DNA from: Teredinibacter turnerae T7901
GTDB taxonomy: Bacteria > Pseudomonadota > Gammaproteobacteria > Pseudomonadales > Cellvibrionaceae
Direction: 5' to 3'
DNA length: 64,000 nt
NCBI RefSeq assembly: GCF_000023025.1
Contig: NC_012997.1
Span: forward strand, 3,593,125-3,657,124
The position numbers and the translations under genes were made by a program. Positions 8,292 through 17,825 of the stretch are shown here, piece after piece. Position 1 is the first letter of the stretch. The number at the start of each line of letters is the position of its first letter. The notes under the pieces were generated by a model, which ran no database searches, was not told the origin of the DNA, and saw only the letters and a program-made list of their open reading frames with translations.

Positions 8292-9836
8292 ATGAATTCA
8301 GTAGGTATTAGTGGACTGGCTGCCTATCTGCCACCCTATCGCACCAATCTCGAGGAGTGGTGCGGCTGGACAGACGGAAGCTGGGAAAAACTACGGGACG
8401 TCGTCGGCCACAGCTTTCGCATGCGCGGCCACCATCAGAACGTTTACACCATGGCGGCGAATGCCGTTCTTAGACTGATCAAGCAGTACAACATCGACCC
8501 ACGTACTGTCGGATTCTTTGCCTTCGGTACCGAATCCAGTACCGACAATTCCGCCGGTGCTGTAATCGTCAAAGGCATCGTCGATAAAGGGCTGAAAAAA
8601 TTGGGGTTGCCGGCACTGTCGCGCAATTGCGAAGTACCGGAATACAAACACGCCTGTCTGGGCGGCGTTTATGCACTTAAAGGTGCTGCACGTTTTCTAG
8701 CGTGCGACGGTGCGCAATCCAAAGCAATCGTGGTCGCAGCAGACATTGCGGAATACGAACGCGGTTCCACCGGAGAGCCCACTCAGGGTGCCGGGGCTGT
8801 TGCGATGCTGCTCGAGGCCAAACCAAAGCTGCTCGAAATTAAACTGCAGAAGTCAGGCTCCTCCGCCGACTACCGCGGGCCGGATTTTCGCAAACCGTTT
8901 GTAAGATTTGCGCAGCAGAACGCCAGCACCAACACACAGCTGCGCGATTTTCCAGTGTTTAACGGGTATTACTCCACCAATTGTTATATCGACGCGGTAT
9001 TGCTCGCGCTCAATAATATGTTCAACAAGTGCGGATTAGACCGCGCCGAATACCTGAAACAGTTGGGCGCGATTTTTCTTCACCGCCCCTACGCGCGGAT
9101 GCCGGAAACCGGCTTGGCGATCAGCTATTTGTTCGCACTGGCGCTGGGCAAAGCCGAGGACCACGCAGAACTCAAGGAGTACTGCGATGCGGCACGCGTT
9201 AAATTCCACGATGTTATCGAAGAATTCAACGCTGCCCGCAATCTGTTCGACCTGGTTGAACAAGGCAAAATGAATTCTCCCGTGTTTCCCAAAGCAATGC
9301 GGACCATTCGTGTTTTGCCACGCTTCGAGTCATTCAAACGTATTCAGGAAAAGATGGCGCTGGGCTCCGAGCTGATGAAAAACGTAGGCAACCTCTACTC
9401 GGCCGCGCTGCCCGCCTGGATAGCTGCAGGACTTGAGGACGCGCAACAGTCAGGCGTTGATCTCACCGGTCAGGAAATCTTAACCTTGGGCTATGGCAGC
9501 GGCGACGCCGCAGAAGCGATTCCGATGCAAGTGGTCGAAGGCTGGCAGGAACACGCCAAGAAAATTCGGTTTGCTTCCGCGTTTGAAGGCGCTGTGGACC
9601 TCAGCGAAAACCAATATATAGCACTGCACAGTGGTCGCCAGCCGGTAGACCTGCCGATGGACACCGAGGGCGAGTTTTTCATCAGTCGCATTGGCAAAAA
9701 CAGCGGTGGAGATTTTGATGAAGACGGTATCGAGTACTACGGGTTCGGTGCATCCGCCAACACAAAATCTGGCGAGAAATCTGATAAGTCCCAGAAAAAC
9801 AACGACTCTTTCAACCAGGTCACTAACGAAGTCTAA
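8292..9836 (+). CDS. mvaS: Hydroxymethylglutaryl-CoA synthase family protein (long form)
   Basis: A 514-residue thiolase-fold protein that would condense acetyl-CoA with acetoacetyl-CoA to HMG-CoA. The N terminus VGISGLAAYLPPYR and the active-site cysteine C122 in YKHACLGGVYAL fit the HMG-CoA synthase superfamily, and FLHRPYARMPE carries the likely catalytic histidine. At over 500 residues it is far longer than the roughly 390-residue Gram-positive enzymes, with a C-terminal extension rich in charged residues (SGEKSDKSQKNN near the end). I chose ATG 8292, with GGAGA at 8282-8286; ATG 8280 or GTG 8223 would add residues outside the family start. It is the only synthase candidate among the mevalonate genes, which supports the function. 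Confidence 0.82.
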   Translation: MNSVGISGLAAYLPPYRTNLEEWCGWTDGSWEKLRDVVGHSFRMRGHHQNVYTMAANAVLRLIKQYNIDPRTVGFFAFGTESSTDNSAGAVIVKGIVDKGLKKLGLPALSRNCEVPEYKHACLGGVYALKGAARFLACDGAQSKAIVVAADIAEYERGSTGEPTQGAGAVAMLLEAKPKLLEIKLQKSGSSADYRGPDFRKPFVRFAQQNASTNTQLRDFPVFNGYYSTNCYIDAVLLALNNMFNKCGLDRAEYLKQLGAIFLHRPYARMPETGLAISYLFALALGKAEDHAELKEYCDAARVKFHDVIEEFNAARNLFDLVEQGKMNSPVFPKAMRTIRVLPRFESFKRIQEKMALGSELMKNVGNLYSAALPAWIAAGLEDAQQSGVDLTGQEILTLGYGSGDAAEAIPMQVVEGWQEHAKKIRFASAFEGAVDLSENQYIALHSGRQPVDLPMDTEGEFFISRIGKNSGGDFDEDGIEYYGFGASANTKSGEKSDKSQKNNDSFNQVTNEV

Positions 9837-9857
9837 CCTTACCGACAACATCAGCTC

Positions 9858-10745
9858 ATGAATCCAGCCCTCCAGGAATTTATCAACGACACCAGTCTAC
9901 AGGTAAATAGATGCCTGGAAGGCTGGACCCACCCCGCCGACGCGGTCGCCCCCCGGGTGACCGAAGCAATGCGGTACAGCCTGATGAATGGCGGCAAGCG
10001 CATCCGCCCTACGCTGGTATATGCGGCAGCGCGGGCGGTGTCAGTACCGAATGAGGCGACTCTAGCGGGGGCCGGGGCGGTGGAGTGTATCCACGCTTAC
10101 TCGTTGATCCACGATGATTTACCGGCGATGGATAACGACGACTTACGCCGCGGCAAACCCACCTGCCATATTGCATTTGACGAAGCCACTGCCATTTTGG
10201 CGGGGGACGGGCTGCAAACACTGGCGTTCGAAAAACTCAGTACCATCGAAGATCCAGCGACCGCAGTTGCCATGATACGGACACTGGCGCTGGCCAGCGG
10301 CGACAAAGGTATGGTGGCCGGGCAGATGATCGATATGGAATCCGAGGGTTTGCAACAGGCGTTTACTATCTCCCACCTGGAAAAAATTCATCGGCATAAA
10401 ACCGGTGCGCTCATCCGCGCAGCAGTGCTGATGGGTGCGAGATCAGTCCAAGCCAGCCAGGAACAAACCCAGAGCCTGATCCGCTATGCCGACGCGATAG
10501 GCTTAGCCTTCCAGGTTCAAGACGATATTCTCGATGTGATTTCCGACACCGCCACACTTGGCAAGCGACAGGGAGCAGATCTTGAGCACGAGAAAGCGAC
10601 TTATGTATCCTTGCTAGGGCTGCGGGAGGCAAGGGAAAAAGCCCGTGATCTTCACGCTACCGCCTTGTCCAGCCTCCAATCATTTGCAAGCAGCGCCGAC
10701 CCTTTGCGCTGGGTGGCCGACTATATTGTGACCCGCAGCCACTAG
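9858..10745 (+). CDS. ispA: Farnesyl diphosphate synthase (short-chain prenyltransferase)
   Basis: A 295-residue all-helical trans-prenyltransferase that condenses DMAPP with two IPP to farnesyl diphosphate. Visible are NGGKRIRP (45-51), the first aspartate-rich motif DDLPAMDNDD (86-95) with the extra residues between aspartates typical of bacterial IspA, and the second aspartate-rich motif DDILD (222-226). It starts 21 bases after the HMG-CoA synthase stop, so it is probably the last gene of the isoprenoid operon and would supply the precursor of squalene and hopanoids as well as quinones. Confidence 0.92.
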   Translation: MNPALQEFINDTSLQVNRCLEGWTHPADAVAPRVTEAMRYSLMNGGKRIRPTLVYAAARAVSVPNEATLAGAGAVECIHAYSLIHDDLPAMDNDDLRRGKPTCHIAFDEATAILAGDGLQTLAFEKLSTIEDPATAVAMIRTLALASGDKGMVAGQMIDMESEGLQQAFTISHLEKIHRHKTGALIRAAVLMGARSVQASQEQTQSLIRYADAIGLAFQVQDDILDVISDTATLGKRQGADLEHEKATYVSLLGLREAREKARDLHATALSSLQSFASSADPLRWVADYIVTRSH

Positions 10746-10830
10746 AAACCGGGCCATAACTGAACCCCTTGCGTTCCACCCTGTAAAAGCGCATTGTTGC
10801 CAAAACAATAATAATTGTGTGGAGGCTCCT

Positions 10831-12936
10831 ATGCGACCAAAGTCCCCCTCCTTCCATGCCCACCACTCCCCGATGGGTGCAATGGCGAGCTTTACTTGCG
10901 GCGCGCACGGCACAACGGGCGGCATGGGCATCGAACTGAGCGGCCCCTATCCAGGAGAAATTACGGTCGGTGTTGTCGACGCCAACAAGGTGGCTCACCT
11001 GTTGCCGCTTTTTGGCGACAGCAATCACTCAGAAGCCGAACGCTATGTTGAAGGTAAAGAAGGCGGCGGTGGTCGGGTAGCTATCGAGCAGAACATCACC
11101 AGAGACTACCTTTGGTGTACCGATCGCATAACCGGCGGTGCCACCACTCTGCAAATATATAGCCCCTTCTTTTCAATACCGGACCCAGCCACCGCAACAC
11201 CCGCGCAACTGGCCTTTGCCTGCTGCCCCTGTATACATCTGGAGGTGGTGTTTAACAATTCTACCACCAGTACTATCACCGGCATTTTTGGCCTGACGAT
11301 TGATCACCGGTGGAGCAGCCTCGGCGCGCGAACCGGGGGCAATCTGATTGGCGCCACCAGCCGGGATACCATCGGTTTCGCGACACAAACACCTGGCGCT
11401 CGATGCTTTATCGATTTCGATGCAGTCTCAGCCATCAACCGCCGTCATCAGTCGCCGGAGTTTTTACTCGGGCCAACGGCAGGCCTGGAAATAGAGGTAC
11501 CCGCTGGCGAGACCCGCACCCTTTCAGTGGCACTAGGCTTTTTCGTCGATGGCGTAGCCACCTATAACCGGGAAATGCGCTATTACTACACCCGACATTT
11601 TACTTCGCTCACTCAAGCCCTGAGCTACGCCCTAGAACATCGCCAGGCGTATCTGACTGAAGCGGATGCACGAAACCGGGAACTGGCGGATAGCCCTCTT
11701 AGCGACGACCGCAAATTTATGATTGCTCACGCAACTCGCAGCTACTATGGGTCCACTCAATGGTTATGGGACGGACAAGCCAGTGTTTGGGTCGTGAACG
11801 AGGGTGAGTATTTAATGATGAACACCTTCGATCTCACCGTCGATATGCTATTTCACGAAATGCGAATGAACCCCTGGACAGTACGCAACGTGTTAGAGCA
11901 ATTTGTGTGCAACTACAGCTTTCAGGACACGGTTTTTCATGCGTCCGACCCGAATCACGCGCTCCCCGGCGGTATCTCCTTTACCCACGATATGGGGGTA
12001 ATGAATCACTGGAGCCCCACTGGCCAGAGCGCCTACGAAGTCGCTGGTCTGGACAGGCAGTGTTTCTCCCATATGACTTGCGAACAGCTCACTAATTGGG
12101 TGCTCTGTACTGGTGTTTATTTCGCGCAAACCTCAGATATTGCGTTTATCCAGCGTCATCGAGCGATCATTCACGGTTGTCTTCAATCCCTGCAAAACCG
12201 CGACAACCCTTATCCGTCAGCCCGCAATGGCATCATGGGGTTCGACTCGAGCCGCACTCAGGGTGGTGGTGAAATCACAACCTACGACTCGCTGGACCAC
12301 TCCTTAGGCCAGGCCAGAAATAACATCTATCTCGGGGGTAAAATGTGGGCGAGCTACCTAGCGCTCGAATACATGCTCGCCAGCCTTGGGGACCCCGCAC
12401 TGGCGGAGCAGTCCGCGGCGGCGGCATCACTCGCCGCGCAAACCATCAGCAACGGGTTTCGCAGCGATCTGGGCTATATTCCTGCAATCCTCGAAGACAA
12501 CAATGAGAGTGCCATCATTCCCGCCATTGAGGCGCTGGTGTATCCACACGTAATGGGTTTGCAAAGTGCCACCGCCAGTAGTGGGCCTTACGGCTTCTAC
12601 ATTGATACCTTAAAAACACACCTCAGCAGCATATTGCGCAACGGGCTCTGCCTGTATCCGGACGGCGGTTGGAAACTGTCTTCCACTGCGGACAACTCCT
12701 GGGCGTCTAAAATTGCACTCTGCCAATTTGTGGCAAGCCAAATTCTGGAATTCGATTTTGGCGAAGCAGAAAGTATTGCGGACGCTGCACATGTGGCCTG
12801 GCAGCAGAAAGGCGCGACGCATTACGCGTGTTGCGACCAGTTTCGCTCTGGAGAGCCTATCGGTAGTCTTTACTACCCTCGGATAGTAACTAATGTGCTC
12901 TGGCTGCACTCTGATGCCACAAAAGGCACTCTGTGA
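10831..12936 (+). CDS. Glycoside hydrolase family 52 (beta-xylosidase)
   Basis: A 701-residue protein that matches GH52 over its whole length as I remember the Geobacillus XynB-type enzymes. It has FHAHHSPMGAMASFT at the N terminus, the nucleophile region WVVNEGEYLMMNTFDLTVD (residues 320-338), GGISFTHDMGV, FSHMTCEQLTNWVLC, and the acid/base region GGGEITTYDSLDHSLGQ (478-494). Known members are retaining beta-xylosidases acting on xylo-oligosaccharides. No signal peptide is seen, so it should act in the cytoplasm on imported xylo-oligomers. ATG 10831 is preceded by GGAGG at 10821-10825; an upstream GTG at 10819 is less likely. It follows ispA by 85 bases on the same strand but is metabolically unrelated to it. 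Confidence 0.88.
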   Translation: MRPKSPSFHAHHSPMGAMASFTCGAHGTTGGMGIELSGPYPGEITVGVVDANKVAHLLPLFGDSNHSEAERYVEGKEGGGGRVAIEQNITRDYLWCTDRITGGATTLQIYSPFFSIPDPATATPAQLAFACCPCIHLEVVFNNSTTSTITGIFGLTIDHRWSSLGARTGGNLIGATSRDTIGFATQTPGARCFIDFDAVSAINRRHQSPEFLLGPTAGLEIEVPAGETRTLSVALGFFVDGVATYNREMRYYYTRHFTSLTQALSYALEHRQAYLTEADARNRELADSPLSDDRKFMIAHATRSYYGSTQWLWDGQASVWVVNEGEYLMMNTFDLTVDMLFHEMRMNPWTVRNVLEQFVCNYSFQDTVFHASDPNHALPGGISFTHDMGVMNHWSPTGQSAYEVAGLDRQCFSHMTCEQLTNWVLCTGVYFAQTSDIAFIQRHRAIIHGCLQSLQNRDNPYPSARNGIMGFDSSRTQGGGEITTYDSLDHSLGQARNNIYLGGKMWASYLALEYMLASLGDPALAEQSAAAASLAAQTISNGFRSDLGYIPAILEDNNESAIIPAIEALVYPHVMGLQSATASSGPYGFYIDTLKTHLSSILRNGLCLYPDGGWKLSSTADNSWASKIALCQFVASQILEFDFGEAESIADAAHVAWQQKGATHYACCDQFRSGEPIGSLYYPRIVTNVLWLHSDATKGTL

Positions 12937-13226
12937 GCCACGCAGAATAAAAGTAAGAGTGGAGTAATTCTGGCGAGGCAATAACCACACGGTGTGAACT
13001 ACACCAAGCCTCCAGGAATCCCGCTATCGTTATAATAATGCGCGTGGACAAAACAATAAAAGCTAAACATGTGCACGAAGTTTCAACCCGATCCGGGAAA
13101 TTGTTAATCGCTTCTTCGCAAGCTCAAGCATCATAACCCGACCAAGTACGGACACTTTATCTTTCTCAGCAGTATCGTTCTCAATAGCGAAAATCGTGTC
13201 CGTTTTTGCAATAAACAGGTGTGCAA
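12937..13226. other. Non-coding gap before the AraC-type regulator gene
   Basis: About 290 bases between the GH52 gene and the regulator gene. No convincing ORF, tRNA, repeat or strong terminator is seen. It is AT-richer than its neighbours toward the regulator and presumably holds that gene's promoter. Confidence 0.4.
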
Positions 13227-14396
13227 ATGAAATCGCTACTGTTTAATATTCATGACTTGATTCTGATACTTAGTATAAGCGCGTTCTGTTTGATCGCGAT
13301 CCGGCAGGTAGCAGACAATAGCGACAACAAGCCAGCGCGTCGATTATGGCTCGGCTTTTGGACATTGAATGTTCTCGCCTGTGGATACACGCTGCTATTT
13401 TGGTCAGACGCTTTGCGTCGCCCGGCTTTCGATGCTGCACCCTATGTGTTCTGTGTGCTAGGCACCACCTCACTGCTCACCGGGCCAGCACTTTTATTAA
13501 GCCTTATCCAAAGCTCCACCAACGCGGGTAGATTTCTCTGGCGACACCTTGCTCACCTTCTTCCGTTTGCAGTATCAATCTCCTATTTGTATATCGTATG
13601 CTTCCGGTTTGATAGCGACACCCAGCGCTTTCTGTTCCTAGAGCTGCACCTTTACCAACAAGCACATACTTACTACTTCACATTTGTATCCCTCACCAAA
13701 CTGCTGCCCGTGATCTACGCCCTTGCCGCTGTTATCTGGCTGTCAAACAATAACACCCTCAGCGAAAAGGCTGGCTATAGCGCGACAAGGCAACAGCGTT
13801 ATGCTCGGCTATACGTTGGTTTCCTGTTTCTGTGGAGTTGGGGCGCAGTCACGCATTTTATTGGACGACACTTTCCGAGTAATTTTCCCGACCTAATGGG
13901 AATAGTTGGGAACTACCTCACCTTATTTCTCGCGCTGACAATTTTGCTAGACAAGGATCTGTGTAGCGGCGCTAACGCGACTAAAGCCACTAATATCCAA
14001 AATCCAGACCCGGGCAAATCAACTATAAAAACCGCCATCGAAAAAGCGGTACTGACAGACCAAATCTATTTGAACCCGCAGCTAAATCTCGAACGATTTG
14101 CGGAGTACACCAAGCTCAATAGCCGGGATATATCTGCAGTTATCAATCAGGAGTTTGAGAAAAACTTTCATGAATTTATCAACACCTATCGCGTAGAAGC
14201 TGCAAAAATAAAGCTGCGTGACGACACTTGCAAACACCAGAGCATTAGTGAAATTGGCGCGGCCTCCGGATTCAACAGCACAGCAACCTTCAACAGGCTA
14301 TTTAAGAAATTAGTTCAGGTCACCCCCAGCGACTACCGTAAAAGTAATGAGAAAACGGACAGAGGATGTACCTTTAATATTTCTTCAGCAAAGTAG
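13227..14396 (+). CDS. Membrane-anchored AraC-family transcriptional regulator
   Basis: A 389-residue protein with two parts. Residues 1 to about 250 contain some seven hydrophobic segments (for example LILILSISAFCLIAI, TSLLTGPALLLSLI and YLTLFLALTILL). Residues from about 285 to the end form an AraC/XylS DNA-binding domain: SRDISAVINQEF, INTYRVEAAKIKL, ISEIGAASGFNSTATFNRLFKK and the closing TPSDYRK. ATG 13227 is preceded by AGGTG. The architecture is that of membrane-sensor AraC regulators common in polysaccharide-degrading marine bacteria. Its position between a beta-xylosidase and a secreted glucanase suggests control of glycan use, but the target and signal are not shown by the sequence. 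Confidence 0.8.
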   Translation: MKSLLFNIHDLILILSISAFCLIAIRQVADNSDNKPARRLWLGFWTLNVLACGYTLLFWSDALRRPAFDAAPYVFCVLGTTSLLTGPALLLSLIQSSTNAGRFLWRHLAHLLPFAVSISYLYIVCFRFDSDTQRFLFLELHLYQQAHTYYFTFVSLTKLLPVIYALAAVIWLSNNNTLSEKAGYSATRQQRYARLYVGFLFLWSWGAVTHFIGRHFPSNFPDLMGIVGNYLTLFLALTILLDKDLCSGANATKATNIQNPDPGKSTIKTAIEKAVLTDQIYLNPQLNLERFAEYTKLNSRDISAVINQEFEKNFHEFINTYRVEAAKIKLRDDTCKHQSISEIGAASGFNSTATFNRLFKKLVQVTPSDYRKSNEKTDRGCTFNISSAK

Positions 14397-14603
14397 GACG
14401 AGTTATTTTTTAGCGCCAATTGAAATTTTCCGAACACGAGACTACTTGCTTTTATTTGAACTTATCAATCTGCTCAAATCAGGAATTGCGGCTTTATCTT
14501 CGCGAAAAACCAATAAAAATAACAATACGGGAGCAGACACCCCAAATCTTGTTATTAACCATAAAAATCAAACCAGCTTCAACGGCTGATTTTGGAGACA
14601 ATT

Positions 14604-15947
14604 GTGAAGAATATCATACACCCCATACTGCTTGCGTTTGGCCTGGCGGTACTAGGCACGCTTGCGCAAGTATCTATTGCTAAACCCTATAAAAGCGCCG
14701 AAATATTTACCGCGGATGCTGAACTCTACGGTAAATATGTTTTTCGTGTACAGGCAGCTAAAGGCAGCGGCGTAATCTCCAACTTCTTCTTATGGAAAGA
14801 CGGCTCGGAATTGAGCGATGTGTTTTGGGAGGAAGTAGATATAGAAATATTTGGCAAAAACAATGGTACGTCCTGGCAGAGCAATATCATTACTGGGCTG
14901 GGCGATAGAATCACGTCCGAGCAGGTGCACACAGCGCCAGAATCATTTGCAGACAGCTACCACACATTCACCATCGAGTGGACCCCAGGTCAGGTTCGAT
15001 GGCTTGTAGATGACCAGCTCGTTCGACAAACCGTTGGCGATCAAGCTGATGACCTCACCAACCCCGCGCAAGCCCGATTCAATTTCTGGCCACCCACGAG
15101 CGAAAGTTGGGTTGGCGCATTCGACGATAGCATTCTGCCGCTGCATATGTTTGTTAACTGGATCGAGTACTACAGCTGGAACGGTGACGGCTTTGATTTC
15201 ACCTGGCGGGACGACTTCGATTCTTTTAACACTGTGCGCTGGCAAACCGCTGACTGGACATTCGCTGAGAATCGCGCAGATTTTACCCCATTAAATGTCA
15301 CCACCCGCGATGGATATCTGGTACTAACCTTGAGCGCAGAAGGCAACGAAGGCTACACCGGTACGCCGCCGCTAGATACACCTGTTAATAGCAGTTCCAG
15401 CAGCTCTAGTTCAAGTAGCTCTAGTTCAAGCAACTCCTCTTCAAGCAGCACAAGCTCCAGCTCTTCCAGCTCCTCGTCATCAAGCAGCTCATCTGGTGGT
15501 AACGCCTGTGTCTGTAACTGGTATGGTTCCATCTATCCTATGTGTGTAAACCAGACTGTTGGCTGGGGATGGGAAAACAGCGCTAGCTGTATCGGTGTGA
15601 CGACTTGCAACAACCAGTCCGGCAATGGTGGCCCTCAGAATTGTTCATCTTCGTCCAGCTCCAGCAGCTCAAATGGTTCAACCAGCTCCAGCTCAACAAG
15701 CTCCTCGTCCAGTAGCTCCTCATCCAGCAGCTCGTCCTCCAGTTCATCGTCTTACGGCGGAAACGGTTGCGAGGTGTTCAATCACTACCCGAACTGGACC
15801 GCGAAAGACTGGGCTGGGGGAGCCTACAACCACGCCAACGCTGGCGACCAAATGATATATAGTGGAAATCTATATCAGGCCAATTGGTACACAAATTCAA
15901 TCCCCGGCAGCGATGCTTCTTGGCAATTTCTGAGAAGCTGTAACTAA
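14604..15947 (+). CDS. Secreted GH16 beta-glucanase with circularly permuted catalytic domain, CBM10 and CBM5/12
   Basis: A 447-residue secreted enzyme starting at GTG 14604 with GGAG at 14594-14597. Residues 1-26 are a signal peptide (cleavage near SIA/KP). The catalytic domain follows, with GH16 signature [10 protein letters not shown] at 76-85: E77 is the likely nucleophile and E81 the acid/base. The strand segment [15 protein letters not shown]...DGYLVLTL, which precedes the active site in ordinary GH16 lichenases, lies here after it. This is the order known in the Fibrobacter succinogenes 1,3-1,4-beta-glucanase, a natural circular permutant. A poly-Ser linker, a CBM10-like module ([21 protein letters not shown]), a second poly-Ser linker and a CBM5/12-like module ([18 protein letters not shown]) follow. 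Mixed-linkage glucan is the expected substrate by homology. Confidence 0.85.
   Translation: MKNIIHPILLAFGLAVLGTLAQVSIAKPYKSAEIFTADAELYGKYVFRVQAAKGSGVISNFFLWKDGSELSDVFWEEVDIEIFGKNNGTSWQSNIITGLGDRITSEQVHTAPESFADSYHTFTIEWTPGQVRWLVDDQLVRQTVGDQADDLTNPAQARFNFWPPTSESWVGAFDDSILPLHMFVNWIEYYSWNGDGFDFTWRDDFDSFNTVRWQTADWTFAENRADFTPLNVTTRDGYLVLTLSAEGNEGYTGTPPLDTPVNSSSSSSSSSSSSSSNSSSSSTSSSSSSSSSSSSSSGGNACVCNWYGSIYPMCVNQTVGWGWENSASCIGVTTCNNQSGNGGPQNCSSSSSSSSSNGSTSSSSTSSSSSSSSSSSSSSSSSSYGGNGCEVFNHYPNWTAKDWAGGAYNHANAGDQMIYSGNLYQANWYTNSIPGSDASWQFLRSCN
15390..15494 (+). repeat. Serine-codon tract, first inter-domain linker of the GH16 enzyme
   Basis: About 35 codons, nearly all serine (AGC, AGT, TCC, TCA, TCT, TCG mixed) with scattered Asn and Thr. 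The codon mixture keeps the DNA from being a perfect microsatellite. Such linkers are typical of secreted polysaccharidases of Cellvibrionaceae. Confidence 0.9.
15645..15752 (+). repeat. Serine-codon tract, second inter-domain linker of the GH16 enzyme
   Basis: About 36 codons, almost all serine with a few Asn, Gly and Thr, between the CBM10-like and CBM5/12-like modules. Mixed synonymous codons as in the first tract. Confidence 0.9.
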
Positions 15948-16226
15948 TAAGCGGTCGATTAGATAGTTGGATATTTGGTTCTGCGCCCATGGAATACTGG
16001 CATAAATTTGCGAATGTCTTGTATTTCATGGGCTTACATTGCCCCATGGCAAATGGCGGCGCGTTTTTCACAGCTCGCCTACCTAACAGTAATTATCGCC
16101 AATTTGACAAGCACCAAGCCTTCTCCACCAGACACGGGAAAACGCCCTGCGCTGGGACCGTTTTCGAGTTTCTGCAACACAACAAAATAGTTGTAGCCAA
16201 AGCCCAAGACAGGAGTCAGCCACCGC

Positions 16227-17708
16227 ATGTACGGAAATGCAAAAACTATCGCCACAACGCTCAGCGTATTTTTTATCTCGTTTTCTTTGGGGTGCTTCGC
16301 TCAAAACGACGCCGAGCGCTCTTCACAGGAGAGTTTGAGCCGCTTTATCGATGCCGTAAACTCCAACAATCCAGCGGCACAAAAAGATTATATTCGCGCT
16401 CACTACCTCCCGGGATTTCTGGAGGTTTACCCCGTTGAGATGCATTACGCCACGCTAAGTCGATTATTTGCAGAACAAGGCAAACTGGAGCGGCCATCGT
16501 TTTCCCAGCCTGAATTCAGCGACAATGTTTTTCACGCATCTGCGGTTGTTCACTCCGACAAAACTGAGTTGTGGACTGAAATAACCTTGTACTTCGCCAA
16601 AAATCATCCCACGCAGATCACGGGCGTAAGCGTCATAAATGCGGATTTTAAAACTGTCCCAATCGACACAAAGATCAATACAAATCGCCAGTTAAAACGG
16701 GAAATAAAATCGCTCACCAAACGGCTTGAGGACAAGGGATTATTTTCCGGCACAATCCTAATCGCCAACGGCAGTAAAACCCTGCTCGTCGATTCAGTCG
16801 GCTTCTCAAACAAACGTTACAAGATCAAAAACACCAGGACCACGAAGTACAATATTGGCTCGATGAATAAAATGTTCACCGCAGTGGCATTAATGCAACT
16901 GATCGAACAGGGGAAAATTAGCCTGGACGACACTATCGAAAAATTTATCGATAGCAGCTGGCTAGCACCCGAAATCGCACAAAATATCAAAGTAGAGCAC
17001 CTGCTCAGTCACATCTCCGGCCTGGGCAGCTACTTTAACGAAGCGTACGAGAACTCCCCTAAAGATCACTACAGATCTATTTCGGACTACAAACCGCTGG
17101 TACGCAGTGAAACGCTCAAGTTCAATCCGGGAACACAGTTTCACTACAGCAACACGGGCATGCTGTTGGCAGGTGTGCTGGTCGAAAAAATTAGCGGGCA
17201 GAACTACTTCGACTATGTGCGACAACATGTTTACGCACCAGCACAGATGGTAAATTCCGCCAGTTTTGAACTCGATGACCCAATCCCGAATTTAGCCACC
17301 GGTTATTTTCCCAACCCAATGGACAAAACCCAGTGGAAGGAAAATACGTATCGTATTCCAGTAAGAGGCTGCCCGGCTGGTGGGGGATACTCCACCGTTG
17401 ACGATTTACATCAGTTCGCCCAGGCCTTGCTAGCGAACCAGTTGTTGAGCGAAGCCAACACAGAAAAGCTATTCAAAGTTCACGACAATCTAGGCGCACA
17501 CGGCTATGGTTTTGGCTTCGAAGTTGACGATACCGCCGAAACCACTATTGTCGGTCACAGCGGCAGATTTGACGGTATAAGCGCAAATTTGGATATCTTC
17601 ACCAAGAACGGCTATATCGTTGTATTGCTCTCGAACCAGAGCGCAGGCATAGCGCCACTGCGCCAAGTAACCCGAGCATTAATTCACCGGCTTGGTACGC
17701 CGCAATGA
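16227..17708 (+). CDS. Secreted serine hydrolase, class C beta-lactamase/penicillin-binding-protein family
   Basis: A 493-residue exported protein. A signal peptide covers about residues 1-25, ending near CFA/QN; the SLGC sequence is not a good lipobox. Residues from about 30 to 145 form a separate N-terminal domain I do not recognise. The C-terminal domain has the three serine beta-lactamase/esterase motifs: S212-M-N-K215, Y307-S-N309 and HSG near residue 455. Members are beta-lactamases, D-aminopeptidases or esterases, and the sequence does not decide among them. ATG 16227 is preceded by AGGAGT at 16211-16216. It stands alone, with about 280 gene-less bases before it and tRNA-Leu convergent after it. 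Confidence 0.78.
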   Translation: MYGNAKTIATTLSVFFISFSLGCFAQNDAERSSQESLSRFIDAVNSNNPAAQKDYIRAHYLPGFLEVYPVEMHYATLSRLFAEQGKLERPSFSQPEFSDNVFHASAVVHSDKTELWTEITLYFAKNHPTQITGVSVINADFKTVPIDTKINTNRQLKREIKSLTKRLEDKGLFSGTILIANGSKTLLVDSVGFSNKRYKIKNTRTTKYNIGSMNKMFTAVALMQLIEQGKISLDDTIEKFIDSSWLAPEIAQNIKVEHLLSHISGLGSYFNEAYENSPKDHYRSISDYKPLVRSETLKFNPGTQFHYSNTGMLLAGVLVEKISGQNYFDYVRQHVYAPAQMVNSASFELDDPIPNLATGYFPNPMDKTQWKENTYRIPVRGCPAGGGYSTVDDLHQFAQALLANQLLSEANTEKLFKVHDNLGAHGYGFGFEVDDTAETTIVGHSGRFDGISANLDIFTKNGYIVVLLSNQSAGIAPLRQVTRALIHRLGTPQ

Positions 17709-17825
17709 TCCATGCCTCGATCACAGAGGGGCAGGCGGTGATTTCCGGCAGTGGAATGTAAGGCGGATGCCTAAGGTGTATGTTTGCAAAAAGCAGGAAA
17801 ACGTAAAAAAGCCAAACTAGAAATG

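Noticed and set aside
14347-14589. 80-codon plus-strand frame overlapping the end of the AraC-type gene
   Set aside because: It begins inside the regulator in another frame and has no motif or ribosome site.
15390-15752. Repetitive tracts considered as CRISPR or microsatellite
   Set aside because: The repeats are in-frame serine codons with mixed synonyms inside a gene, with no spacer-repeat pattern.
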